A stretch of DNA of 64,000 bases from Toxonevra muliebris. Taxonomy: Eukaryota; Arthropoda; Insecta; Diptera; Pallopteridae. Positions 35,656-46,960 of the stretch are shown piece after piece. The stretch's first letter is position 1. Every line of letters begins with the position of its first letter. The position numbers and the translations under genes were made by a program. The notes beneath the pieces were generated by a model that was not told the origin of the DNA, searched no databases, and saw only the letters and a list, made by a program, of their open reading frames with translations. The stretch covers positions 51,189,279 to 51,253,278 of the forward strand of contig OY829329.1 of NCBI GenBank assembly GCA_963691655.1. The letters are read 5' to 3'.

Positions 35656-35675
35656 AATTTTTTACAATTTTAGAA

Positions 35676-36722
35676 ATGGATTCAAATTTGAAACAACGAA
35701 CTTTTATCGAATTTTGCGTTAAAAACGGTTTTAATGGTGCGCGAACGTTGGAAATGTTGGAAAAGTGTTTCGGCAACGATTCTCTAAAGAAAACGGTCGT
35801 TTACCAGTGGCACGAGCGGTTCAAAAGTGGCAGAGGCAGGTCATCGACATCAAAAACCGACGAAAGCGTTGATAAAGTAAATGGAATTTTGGTCAATAAC
35901 CGCAAATTAACCATCAGAGAGATAGCGGATGACTTGAACATTGCCTATGGATCCGTCCAAGACATTTTGGTTAATGATTTGGGTTTCCCTCGTGTAGCAG
36001 CAAAGTTGGTGCCAAAAGAGCTCAATTTCATGCAAAATAGAGACCGTGTTGACGTCCCAAAAGACATGACTTACGAGGCTGAATCCGATCCCACATTCAT
36101 AAAAAAGATCATTACTGGAGACGAGACGTGGGTTTATGAGTACGACACGCAATCCGGACATCAGGCAAGTGAATGGCGTTTACCAAAAGAGCCGAGACCA
36201 AAAAAACCACGTCGATTTCAGTCAAAAAAGAAAGCAATGCTCACGGTTTTCATGGATTACAACGGTGTAGTGCATCATGATTTTTTGCCAGAAGGCCAGA
36301 CAATAAACAAAGAGTATTATTTGGGCGTTATGAGACGTTTGCGTGAAGCAATTCGTCGAAAGAGACCAGAATTGTGGACAGAAAACTCGTTGATTTTGCA
36401 CCATAACAACGCACCGTCGCACAGTGCCATCATTATTCGTAATTTTTTGACGAAAAATGCAACAAATACCATCCAACAGTCACCGAATTCACCTGCTTTG
36501 GCTCCCTGTGACTTTTTTCTGTTCAATCGAGTTAAAAAACCATTACGGGGAAAGCGTTTTAGCAGCCGAGAGGAAGTAATGGAAAAAACGCAGGAAGCAC
36601 TGGTGGACATACCGAAAACCGAATATAAAAAATGTTTCATGGATTGGATCAAGCACTGGAGTAAGTGTGTTGCAGTCGATGGGGATTACTTTGAAGGGGA
36701 CAATATAGATTTAGATGAATAA
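35676..36722 (+). CDS. mariner (DD34D) transposase, intact frame but second catalytic Asp is Asn
   Basis: This 348-codon frame has the usual mariner length. Residues about 1-110 hold two helix-turn-helix regions: QRTFIEFCVKNGFNGARTLE, and REIADDLNIAYGSVQDIL. The linker is shorter than usual between SGRG and SSTS, by roughly ten residues. LVPKELN follows, then TGDETWVYEYD with the first catalytic Asp, VFMDYNGVVHHDFLPEGQT, and LILHHNNAPSH where the family has HHDNAPSH. NSPALAPCDFFLF replaces YSPDLAPCDFFLF and keeps the third Asp, 34 residues after the Asn. Losing the second Asp should abolish cleavage and joining while leaving DNA binding possible. The ATG at 35676 fits the family start. Confidence 0.9.
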   Translation: MDSNLKQRTFIEFCVKNGFNGARTLEMLEKCFGNDSLKKTVVYQWHERFKSGRGRSSTSKTDESVDKVNGILVNNRKLTIREIADDLNIAYGSVQDILVNDLGFPRVAAKLVPKELNFMQNRDRVDVPKDMTYEAESDPTFIKKIITGDETWVYEYDTQSGHQASEWRLPKEPRPKKPRRFQSKKKAMLTVFMDYNGVVHHDFLPEGQTINKEYYLGVMRRLREAIRRKRPELWTENSLILHHNNAPSHSAIIIRNFLTKNATNTIQQSPNSPALAPCDFFLFNRVKKPLRGKRFSSREEVMEKTQEALVDIPKTEYKKCFMDWIKHWSKCVAVDGDYFEGDNIDLDE

Positions 36723-36748
36723 ACTTGTATTTTTAATTTTCTGAATAA

Positions 36749-36776
36749 ATTCCCAAAACTTTTTGATCAAGGTGGT
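36749..36776 (-). repeat. mariner 3' TIR
   Basis: ATTCCCAAAACTTTTTGATC followed by AAGGTGGTA, 27 bp after the stop codon, matches the usual mariner right TIR. The partner at the 5' side was not found. Confidence 0.65.
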
Positions 36777-36779
36777 ATG

Positions 36780-39145
36780 ATGATTCTGATCGTTATATTT
36801 GTGACTTTGAGCTGCAGCAAGTTAAGCGCTTACTTGGGGCACTGAGAAATTAGAGTACCAAGATTTTCCACACCAAAAAGAATCCAAAACATTTGTGTTT
36901 TGTCTATCTTCCCATTTACGATTGTGAGTTAGTTCTATTGATTTTTATGACTGCAGACTAAAGTGGATCAAAATTTTAACTCTACTTTGTGGTGGAGGGA
37001 CACGAGAACTTTAAAATAACTTTTTTACACTTTCAAAAAACTCTCCCTCTCCCTTTTGCCTTTTCCCCTAAGCTCCCCCTTTCCCTTTCCTTTTTCTTCC
37101 ACTTTTTCGAGTTTAGTTTTTTAATTAAATGAAAAATTGATCTAGCCCAAAAATCGCAGAGGCCACTGAAAGAAAAGGTTAGAAGAAGACGCTTCAGTAC
37201 AAAAATTTTGAGATTTTGGATAAAACTCTGACTATACTAAATAAGTTATGTGGCTGAACACTTTATTGTAGAAGACAGAAAAAGTACGACTTCTGAACAA
37301 AAAAAAAAAAAACAATTTCTAAACTCTTTCTAGCCAGAAGATCAGCTTTTTGGTTTTCCACACGATTTAAATTGGGAATTGCTTTGAGTAACAAAACAAA
37401 CACAAATATTTCTTTTGGTTCATCAACTAGCCTTCATTAGTGGATCCTAGAGGAGAAAACTGAAAATCTCATACATTTTCGTCATTGGTCATGAAACAAA
37501 AAAATAAAACTCCCCCTCTAAAAAAGCCCAAAAACTTCGAAATGAAAAACAACAAAACATGGAATCCAAGTGTGAACCTGAACCAGAACTGTTTCCTGTT
37601 GATAGATACTTTGATCGGTCGTCACAGATTCTAAAAAAAATAATAGCGGGGTAGTGAAGTTTTGGCGTAAAACTCCCCCTAGTTATTAAAGCGCTATTAT
37701 TTAAGAAATAATTTCATTAAGAGGAGCTCGGAGTTATAGTGAGATTCTTGTAGTGAAAGTTTCCGGTACTGTCATACCGAAACTAAATTAAACTCAAGCC
37801 TAAAAGTATGCACTACTAAATGTACACTATGAACTAAACTCACTCGGTACAGTGTTATCAGTTACAATATTTTAGTTTGATGAAAAAGTTAAAAATTAAA
37901 AACTTCGGAGGGATACGAATTCCTCATTTAATATACCTTCAAAATAAAATAGAAAAACAATATTTTGGCCAATCCAAGCCTAATATGTGAAATTTTTTCA
38001 ACCGTAAATAAAACACTCCTTTTAATTGTAAGTGCCCTATTAATCTAAAAAAAAAAAAGCAGAAAAAGGTGATTTCTTAAATTAATTAAAAATCGAACTC
38101 AGAAGTTTTCTTTGATCAAAATCAACAAAAAAAAGAAAAAGAAAACTTCAAAATTTATAGAGACTATAAATTGAAATTAACCATTAGCTGAAAAGCTTTG
38201 AAGCATATGCTTTTAAATAGAAGTATACAAAAAAGGAGCAACAAGAAAAAAAAAACTAAATAAAGAGAAAAGTCAGTTGTGATAAATTACGTTTACCTTT
38301 TTTTTTTTTGAAAGGCGGGGAGTAAGGAGGTGTTGCAATTGAGATACACAACATTTCTAGAAGCGTCAAGTACCGTAAGCATTAATCTACCTACTCAACC
38401 TAAGTATTTTTTATTTGAAAACATTATTTTACCGCAGGGATACAACCACAAGTAGCGATACAAAGCGAAACGAAACATTTGCGAGAATTGATTTCTTGAT
38501 TGAATAAAGTTGTACAGGTTTTTTTTTATTTATAAAATAAAAATAAAAAACAATAAAAATATATGTATCTAAGTACATATATAACACTCGTGATTCTCGT
38601 GCTGTACATAGCAGCCAGCAATTGATAATAAATTTAATGGTTTTACGCATGTCAACACTGCCGCAATTTCAAATCCAAATCCGTAAAGTGTCAAATTGTA
38701 AGACGAAAAGCAAGAAAAATGTGCAAAAGTTTAAGCAAAAGAGAGAAAAAAAATTCACAAAAAAAAAAAAAATGGCAGTATAAAAATAAATAGTAAAGAA
38801 ACAGTGAAACAAATTCAAATCAGCAACTACATTCAAGTTCATTGGCAGAGAGGTAGAAGTTTGGTTTGAGGCTACTTCACTTTATGTACTTTACTTTACC
38901 TATGCTTAAACTTTTGACAGTCGAATTTTTTGTTTAAGTAATGTAAAGTACGTGCTGCATTTTCTTAAGCTTTTGTAAGGTACATCAATTATTTTGGCAC
39001 AAGCTATACTAGATTATTTTTATTTATTTTATTTTTCAAGGACTTAGGTTCACAATTTGAAATAGCTATGATTAATTTATTTTTACTTTTTTTGGTTTCA
39101 ACAACTTTTTCAGTGCGTAAAAAATGTCAAATGTGGTTGGTGGAC
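36780..39145. other. AT-rich noncoding DNA
   Basis: No gene or element border identified. GAAAATCTCATACATTTTCG near 37467 recalls reverse-strand sequence near 11750. Confidence 0.4.
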
Positions 39146-39148
39146 TTA

Positions 39149-39469
39149 TGCACCATTCACATTGACGACGGCAGCTATACGACTACATCTCTCAAATTAT
39201 AAAAACAACATGTTCTTATGGGGACGATTATTTTGGCGACAACACGACCACATCACAACCGACTACAATTGTGGCTGTAGCCAATTTTAAATCTAATTTG
39301 ACAAGCGACAGGGAGAGAAGAGAGTTTGCTTTTGTTGTTTTGCCTGTGTTTGCTGCAGGTGGTGCTGCTTCCATTGTGTTTTGTAGCTAACTACACGGCG
39401 ACAGTTGTATCCGAGTGAATTTTGTAGTCGTGTGTTCGTGTAGCTGCTGTCGTCAATGTGTATGGACCA
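39149..39469. mobile_element. 321-bp PIF/Harbinger-like MITE
   Basis: TGCACCATTCACATTGACGA at the left and the inverse of TGGTCCATACACATTGACGA at the right form TIRs of about 40 bp that extend through GCAGCTATACGACTAC. The trinucleotide TTA lies on each side (39146-39148 and 39470-39472), the target size of PIF/Harbinger. No ORF. Confidence 0.68.
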
Positions 39470-39472
39470 TTA

Positions 39473-41345
39473 ACCATTAATGGTAGGCGCGGTTTGAGCC
39501 AATTATTATGGGATAAGTCTTCCTAACTCATTAAGATCTGGTAGCAGTTCCAGACCTACGATTTTGACCTAGAATTAGCCCAAAATGATCACAAACCAAT
39601 TTTCAGCCCACATCTCTGCATACATCAGAGATACTTATTAGGTATTTTTTACCCAATGGGCCATCGTGGTAATTACTTTATAAAATTTTTTCAACATGCT
39701 CGTATTCGACACATATCATTTTATACGCCCATGGATATGGGTTATCGCAGGCAGACAGACGAAAAATTTTGTGTATTCCCTGCATTTTCGTAATAACTAT
39801 CAACATTTATATTATATGTTTCAAAGCTGAGGGCTAGAAAATGGCTTTTCTCTACCTGCCCTAGCTCCCATTCCCACTGCCTATTGAATCTTCAAGTGTT
39901 TAGGTATGTCCTGGAAAAATCGAATTCGGGTTCTGCCTAGGTTTAGCAATTGCTTAGTTCCGCATTGCAGACGTTTAAAATTAACGCCTAAAGGTATGCA
40001 ATATTATGCGTCTATGGTTTACGCGATACACAATGAACTTGAGCTTTTTTAGTACAACGTTATATGTGACATCATGAAAAGCGATATACATACATTGAAA
40101 AATTACTCAGTCCAGCAAAACTTAACTTTCGAAAAACACCGGTTCAGGTTACTTTTTATTCAAACCATAGCTTCAAAAGTACTGCAGATTTTAAAAACGT
40201 AATTTGACGATTTTTTCTATCCATCCATCAGTTATGCTATAAAGTTTTCTCCAGCAAATGAGACTGAAATCTTAGGAAGAAAAAGAAAATTGCAAAAAAT
40301 ATAAACAGCTCTAGTTCCAATTTAATACGAAAGCCAAATTATGGTGGTCGCTTTAATTAAAATAGTAACCACAATAAAAATGTGAAGAAGAAGAATTGAA
40401 TGAAAAAGTAGAAGCATCTCACAAAACAAATACAAAAATGGTTATGACCACCACCGCACAACTACTACTCTAGATTCACTACCACAGCCATAGTATTCTT
40501 TTAGCCAGCAGATAGAAATATTTATTCTTTTTTTTCTACTGCTTAAATTAACACTAAATAGAAGAAGAAGAAGAAAAAATAAATAAAGAAAAAAAGAACA
40601 AGAAGAAAAATTTGAAAAAAAAAAACTCCAACAAAACAATAATAGATTTTTTTTAAGGCTTTCATCCTAGATTGACCTAGTTTCACAAAAAGCTATTGTA
40701 GCCCGGTGGCAAAAAAAGAAATGATTTAGCTTGAATAGAGAGAGATTCACTCGCATGCCTTGACAAGGACATGCATTCATAACACATTCAGCCAAACACA
40801 CACTCATACACATGGAGGGCACAGAAACATGCAACATTAAACCGCATCACATGAGAAGCTACATTCATACACATTGCCCTCTCCCCCCACCTCTCTCTTT
40901 CGTTTCGATAGCATACCACGACCCACACTCATGCATGCATATTCTCATACCCGCACTTGTATACTACAACTGCATACAACCACAATGACTTGTGTGAAGA
41001 ATTGACGAAAGCACAGAACATGACATGGTCGTGATAGTGCATTTGTCTAAAAAGGATGTATTCAAAGTGTAGTATGACAGCAAAGGATGGAAAAAAATAA
41101 ACTTTGTATATAAACTAAGGCCACAGGATATTCTGTCAACTCAAACAAAAAGAAAAAAGAGTAAGGGGAAATAAATGAAACTAGAGTAATGCTAAGCGAT
41201 AAGTTGAAAAATACTCAAGAAAACAGCAAAATCATTCAAAGGACATGCAGTCTACTGCATTTTTGTAGTTTCACATTTATTTAGATTCACATAGGAGATA
41301 ATGCCCGGCGGAAAATCAAACTCTTATAAAACGCTGGCAGTGAGA
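39473..41345. other. Noncoding DNA
   Basis: Includes GAAGAAGAA runs (about 40561) and CACA/CATA motifs (about 40790-40960). No gene is supported. Confidence 0.4.
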
Positions 41346-41360
41346 GACTGGAGGAAAGAA

Positions 41361-42060
41361 AGGGAAAGGAAGGGAAAGGAAGGGAATGGAAGGGAAAGGA
41401 AGGGAAAGGAAGGGAAAGGAAGGGAAAGGAAGGGAAAGGAAGGGAAAGGAATGGAAAGGAAGGGAAAGGAAGGGAAAGGAAGGGAAAGGAAGGGAAAGGA
41501 AGGGAAAGGAAGGGAAAGGAAGGGAAAGGAAGGGAAAGGAAGGGAAAGGAAGAGAAAGGAAGGGAAAGGAAGGGAAAGGAAGGGAAAGGAAGGGAAAGGA
41601 AGGGAAAGGAAGGGAAAGGAAGGGAAAGGAAGGGAAAGGAAGGGAAAGGAAGGGAAAGGAAGGGAAAGGAAGGGAAAGGAAGGGAAAGGAAGGGAAAGGA
41701 AGGGAAAGGAAGGGAAAGGAAGGGAAAGGAAGGGAAAGGAAGGGAAAGGAAGGGAAAGGAAGGGAAAGGAAGGGAAAGGAAGGGAAAGGAAGGGAAAGGA
41801 AGGGAAAGGAAGGGAAAGGAAGGGAAAGGAAGGGAAAGGAAGGGAAAGGAAGGGAAAGGAAGGGAAAGGAAGGGAAAGGAAGGGAAAGGAAGGGAAAGGA
41901 AGGGAAAGGAAGGGAAAGGAAGGGAAAGGAAGGGAAAGGAAGGGAAAGGAAGGGAAAGGAAGGGAAAGGAAGGGAAAGGAAGGGAAAGGAAGGGAAAGGA
42001 AGGGAAAGGAAGGGAAAGGAAGGGAAAGGAAGGGAAAGGAAGGGAAAGGAAGGGAAAGGA
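41361..42060 (+). repeat. 10-bp minisatellite AGGGAAAGGA, 70 units
   Basis: Seventy head-to-tail decamers, 67 of them identical. The three variants (AGGGAATGGA at 41381, ATGGAAAGGA at 41451, AGAGAAAGGA at 41551) all lie in the first 20 units; the last 50 are perfect. Because no unit contains a stop in any phase, long open frames appear on both strands (285 and 286 codons); these are artefacts. The strict purine/pyrimidine asymmetry could favour triplex DNA. Confidence 0.97.
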
Positions 42061-42064
42061 AGTG

Positions 42065-43275
42065 TCTCCGAAATTCCCTACCACTAGTTCTACCGCTTCA
42101 TGTTCAACTCGAAAATTTGTTGTTATTATCAGCCAAGCTCGGCCCAAGCCATCAGTAATCGTTCTACTGATTCTGAAGTCAATACTCAGAAGGCAGTTAT
42201 TCAGACATTATTTTTGTTATGATGTGTTATGACTAGGGAGGAGCCGTCCAAATTGGTAAAAAATTGCGTTACGTAATATATGAACATCCCCTTAGGAATC
42301 AATAGAAAATTTTCGAAACTGCAAATTATGGTTGAATTTTTGTTTTCAGCTTTAAAAAAGCTTAACGGAAGTAATAAAGAAAAAATTGTGGTAATAAAAT
42401 TTTTCAAAGACTACTAGATTAGAGTGAGAAAGAAAGCATAACTTTGAGATGCTTCTTCTTCTTCCCGGTGGGTTTTTAATATGGCATCAAAAAAAAAAAA
42501 GCAATGTGTGTCCTGTATGTCCTTGCAAAGATAACGATGGAAAGATAGAATTGCATGGATTTGATTGCATCATTTAGCAATAAGAATTTGTATTTTGTTA
42601 CCTTCATATGCTATCTTTATTTTTCCTCTTACTCCACTCTTTTTTTTTTTTTTTGCCACACTGTGTAACTTCCTGCAGCTGTTTTTCACAATATTTCTAT
42701 TTATTTGCCACTCCCCACCTTCGTCGCTTATTGACTTTCACATAGGTGAATTTCCGTTTTGTCAAATGGAATTGTAAGTATATTGGAAGTATATTGTATT
42801 GTGTTGAAACCTTGTGAAAGTATCGACTTTTATCAATATGTTGCACGTTGGAGACAAATAAATAATAAAATGAAAGTAAGCAAAAGAAAAAAAAAATTTT
42901 TAAATAATATTCTTTACATTTTCATCGTCCATTTTGATTCTTCTTTTCCTTTCAGCGTATGCATTCAAGTGTTAAAAAGTTGCACAAATAATGAATCAAT
43001 TGTATATAAACTATCTAGAATTTTAAATTATTTCAGTTTATATTTGAAAAACACCTTACATTTCATTTTCTTTTTTATTGATAATAATCTTATAACGAAA
43101 TTAAAAAATATCATAGAAAATCAGTGAAGATTTAAAAAAAAAAACAGTTTGCTACTTATGCAACCCTGCTTATTGTCAGTAATGCAACTCTGCTTAATTA
43201 CATTATTGATATACATAAATTATAAGAAGTTTGTAGTCGTTTACTTGCTGCTTTATAGTTACGTTGATTTTGCCT
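42065..43275. other. Noncoding DNA
   Basis: AT-rich. The frames at 42565-42777 and 42759-43127 lack recognisable domains and start context. No element ends seen. Confidence 0.4.
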
Positions 43276-43280
43276 TAAAG

Positions 43281-43315
<35 letters not shown>

Positions 43316-43388
43316 TTACTACTACTACTACTACTATTACTACTACTACTACTACTATTACTACTACTACTACTACTACTACTACTAT

Positions 43389-43423
<35 letters not shown>

Positions 43424-43634
43424 TTACTACTACTACTACTACTATTACTACTACTACTACTACTATTACTACTACTACTACTACTACTACTACTATTACT
43501 ACTACTACTATTACTACTACTACTACTACTATTACTACTACTACTACTACTATTACTACTACTACTACTACTACTATTACTACTACTACTATTACTACTA
43601 CTACTACTACTACTATTACTACTACTACTACTAT
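43281..43634 (+). repeat. TAC microsatellite with regularly spaced TAT
   Basis: About 118 trinucleotides in one phase. TAT interruptions occur at 43314, 43335, 43356, 43386, 43422, 43443, 43464, 43494, 43509, 43530, 43551, 43575, 43590, 43614 and 43632. Spacing is mostly 7 units, and the run 7-7-10 occurs twice. A polytyrosine frame across it is spurious. Confidence 0.95.
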
Positions 43635-43639
43635 TGGTA

Positions 43640-44285
43640 GTGGTAGTGGTGCCGGGTAGAAAAATTTCGCCTTAAAACAAATGTTTATTCAATAATATCG
43701 ATTAGGATTTGTAACTAATCTTTCGTTGTAATAATTTCTCACTGTAATTTTCTCATTTTACACATTGTCGTATTGGGGAATTGCAAGTATAAGTAAAACT
43801 ATAATATACATACATAAAGACACATTATAGTTACTTACATTTGAGGTTTTGGTAAATTATCATTAGAATAACATTTGCCAAATGTGTGTACGAGTGTACA
43901 TAAAACTGAGCTTAAGTACATATGTACATGCATATATGGTTGAATGTATTTACTTTCCTGTGTACCTGTAAATGAAATAAATTATTTGTAATTTAATCAA
44001 TACTAAATCAAGCAAACTAAAAGGAAATTATTGTTGCAAGAAAATGAGATGAGTGTAAACATAAGTATACAATGTACATACATTCATATTTATGAGTAAG
44101 AGTATTATAGTATATCATTAGGAAATGATTAAGTTAATAAATTTGAATTAAATTAAAGATGATTTTAAAAGCAAATATTTGCATACACCTAAACTTTCAG
44201 TCAAACTATTAAATACTTATTGGGTTTCCACAGAAATATAAAAATTCCCGGATAAATTCCGATAAAATCTAAATGAACGCCAAAA
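43640..44285. other. Noncoding DNA
   Basis: Contains ACATATGTACATG-type motifs. No feature supported. Confidence 0.4.
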
Positions 44286-44707
44286 AAAATTAAAAATTAA
44301 GGTAGTGAACTAGAGCTTCAGCCTCTCCTGCCTTAATCTAAAAGGACGGGGTCTCAAAATTATCAATCTTATTACTTTTTCAAAATCTTAAAAGTTTCTC
44401 CCTCGACACCCCAAAAAAATCTGTCTAATCAAGAGGCCGGATGCCAAAATATCATAAGCTCTCTTTAAACAATCTTCGAATCATGAGACCCAGTAAACCA
44501 GAACATCAGCCCTTTCTATCCCTTTTTACCTCTTCTGAAAGATCGGGGGCCACAAATTGCTTTCCGTATTTCTTGTTAAAACCCTAAATGTTTTTCGGTT
44601 AACACCCCGAAAACAAATTTTCCTAATTATGAGCCCCAGAAAATTAGAGTACCTGCTTCCAGGTGATTAGGCCGAGTCCCAAATAATTTTGCATATTACT
44701 TTATAAA

Positions 44708-46265
44708 ATACTAGCTAGTTATTTAAAAATGTGTCTCATTATTGACACAATTGACATTTTCAAAAGTATTTAACTTGCAGAACTTTACACTAAAAACAGA
44801 GAATCATTGCAAATGAAAATCTCAAATCAATATTGTGTTAATTAAATTTTAGAAATGAAAGTTTATATTGCATCTGGACGACTAGATGTATTATCACCGA
44901 TGTGAACTCAACGACATGTACGAAAACAACTCAAGTCGATAACAAAGAACATAGGGGATATTTGCAACAACAAAAAAAAGTGAGCGACCTTCGACAAAAG
45001 CAAAGCCATATCGGCTTTGCAAATACCGTTTGAGCAAAATTATTAACCCAGTTGGTGCTAATGGGTGACCCCTTTAGATAGAAATTCCAGCATATCTGTA
45101 GTAAAAAGGAATAACTTTTAAGTGTTTTTTGTTCAGTTTGTTTTTGAAACAATATTTCAGGGGGCTCTATATTCATATCAAAGACCATTCTTGAAATTAT
45201 AATTATAAATTATATCCCAATAATTATTTAAAAATTTAATCCAATTTGATATTTATTATAAATACAGCGCCACCTAACGGATTTTAAGACAGCGAAGCAG
45301 GGTCTTAAGATATTTCATAAAGTAGTAGAAATAATAGTTGAAAAAGGAATAGAAAAAGTAGTAGAAAATAGCAGTAAAAAAGTAGAAGAAAATAGTAGTA
45401 GAAAAGATAGTAAGAAAAAGAATAGAAAATAGTATTAAAAATTGTTGTAAAAAAGTAATAAAAAAGTAGCAGAAAAAGTAGTAGAAAAATAGTTAAACGT
45501 AGTAGTACAAAAATAGTAAAAATGGAGTAGAGAGAGTGGTAGAAATAATTATAAAAAATATTAGTAGAAAAAATTGTAAAAACGTAGTAAAAAAAATTGT
45601 AGAAAAAATGTATTAAAAAAGTGGTAGAAAAAAAGTAGTGGTACAAAATAAAAAAAAATTGTAGAAAGAATGTATTAAAAAAGTGGTAGAAAAAAGTAGT
45701 AAAATAGTAGTATATTGGTTGAAAATGTAGTAGAAAATGAGAAAAACTTGTAGAAAAAAAGAAGGCTAAAATCAATAAAAACTAGTAGTAGAAATAGTAG
45801 AAGAATTAGTAGTAGAATTAGTAGTAGAAATAGTAGTAGAAATAGTAGCACAAATAGTAGTAGAAAATAAAAAGGGAGCATGGTCCCACTAATTCAACAA
45901 ACTGAAAAAATCTAAATTTTAGTACCGTACCATAAATGGGGCTCCAATGATATGCATCTCATAATGAAAGTTCAGGTTATATGGAAGGTGCCACACCCCC
46001 TTTGTCAATCCCACCCATATTTTTGTTGTAGTATGGTATTGTCAAATTTTTGTAATATGTTATAAATGGTTCTTGAGATATACCCAAAAAACTATTAAGA
46101 TTGTATGGGCGTGGCACCCACTTTCCTAAAAGCCATTATGAATAGCTATGTTTCATCCTCCCGCCCAAAAAAATATATTCTGGAAATATGACTTCAATCG
46201 TTTCAGTCATTCAGAAGTTACACACTTACATACACACAAAACTCTACGATTTTATATATAAAGAT
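44708..46265 (-). mobile_element. Helitron/DINE-like element, copy 4
   Basis: In reverse orientation it has the most complete 5' end: TCTTTATATATAAAATCG at about 46265, then TAGAGTTTTGTGTG, GGGTGCCACGCCCATAC, ATGCCATACTACAAC-like blocks, the variable array at 45325-45870, and the GAAATATCTTAAGACCCTGC and TTAGGTGGCGCTG blocks. The 3' terminus is probably ACTAGCTAG near 44708, with its hairpin eroded. It lies within the satellite, whose sequence continues on both sides. Confidence 0.68.
45325..45870 (-). repeat. GTAGTAGAAAA array inside Helitron-like copy 4
   Basis: On this strand it reads as GTAGTAGAAAA and GTAGAAAAAAT variants, the complement of the TTTTCTACTAC arrays. Long minus-strand F/Y/L-rich frames (45305-45775) come from it. 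Confidence 0.8.
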
Positions 46266-46960
46266 TATGTTGGCTCTTCAACAACCTGAAAATAACTATT
46301 AGACCAAGTGGACCAGAGCACCAGTCCCTCTTGCTACCTCTCTCAAAGACCAGGCTCCAAATTATTTTTCGTATTACTTTTTAAAATCTTAGCAGTTTCA
46401 CCCTTAATACTTTAAAAATAAAATCTGCCCAATCATGAGAGCCAGCGAGCCGTTCTGTCCCCCTGAATGGCCTTACTATTTTTCGTAGTACTTTCTAAAT
46501 ATCTTAAATGTTTTTCGCTCACTACCCTACAAATATATCTCCCGAATCATGAGGTCACCAGGGAACCTGAGTACCATGTTCTTTTATTCTTCTACTTACC
46601 TCAAATAATTTTTAGTATTTCTTTGAAAAATTTAAAAAAAAATTTCTTCAGCACTCCAAAACCAAATACTCCCAACCATGAATGAGGTCCAAGGAACCAA
46701 ATCATTTGCCCACTCTTTCTTCCACTGAAAATCGCTGTTTGCAAAAAAACTCAATGACTCAGAAAGAAGTGAGTCCCAAATTATTTTTTGCATTAATTTT
46801 CCAAATCTTGAAAATTTCTCCCTCAACAAAATAAGACAACACTTCAAAAACGAATCTCGCCCTTCATGAGACCCAGTGGACTAGAGCATAAGTACCTCCA
46901 AATTATTGACTGAGAAACATTTTTGATATGCAAATATTTACAAGGAACACTAGGTTAAAA

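Larger units (their letters stand above)
44290..46960. repeat. Degenerate satellite array (unit roughly 115-195 bp), split by a Helitron-like copy
   Basis: Each unit has ATCATGAGACCCAGTGGACC, then CCAAATTATTTTTCGTATTA and AAAATCTTAAAAGTTTCTCC. Unit marks (the TATTACTTT motif) fall near 44364, 44558, 44688, then after the insertion near 46351, 46473, 46606 and 46781. The array is interrupted between about 44708 and 46265. Small frames inside it share no domain. Confidence 0.75.

Noticed and set aside
41287..42158. Long open frames on both strands (285-286 codons of Arg/Lys/Glu/Gly or Phe/Leu/Pro/Ser repeats)
   Set aside because: They exist only because the 10-bp minisatellite contains no stop in any phase.
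43149..43640. 163-codon polytyrosine frame
   Set aside because: Pure product of the TAC/TAT microsatellite.
45305..45775. 156-codon Phe/Tyr/Leu-rich minus-strand frame resembling a membrane protein
   Set aside because: It lies in the CTACTA array of a Helitron-like element; similar frames occur in the other arrays (7418-7744, 8256-8564).
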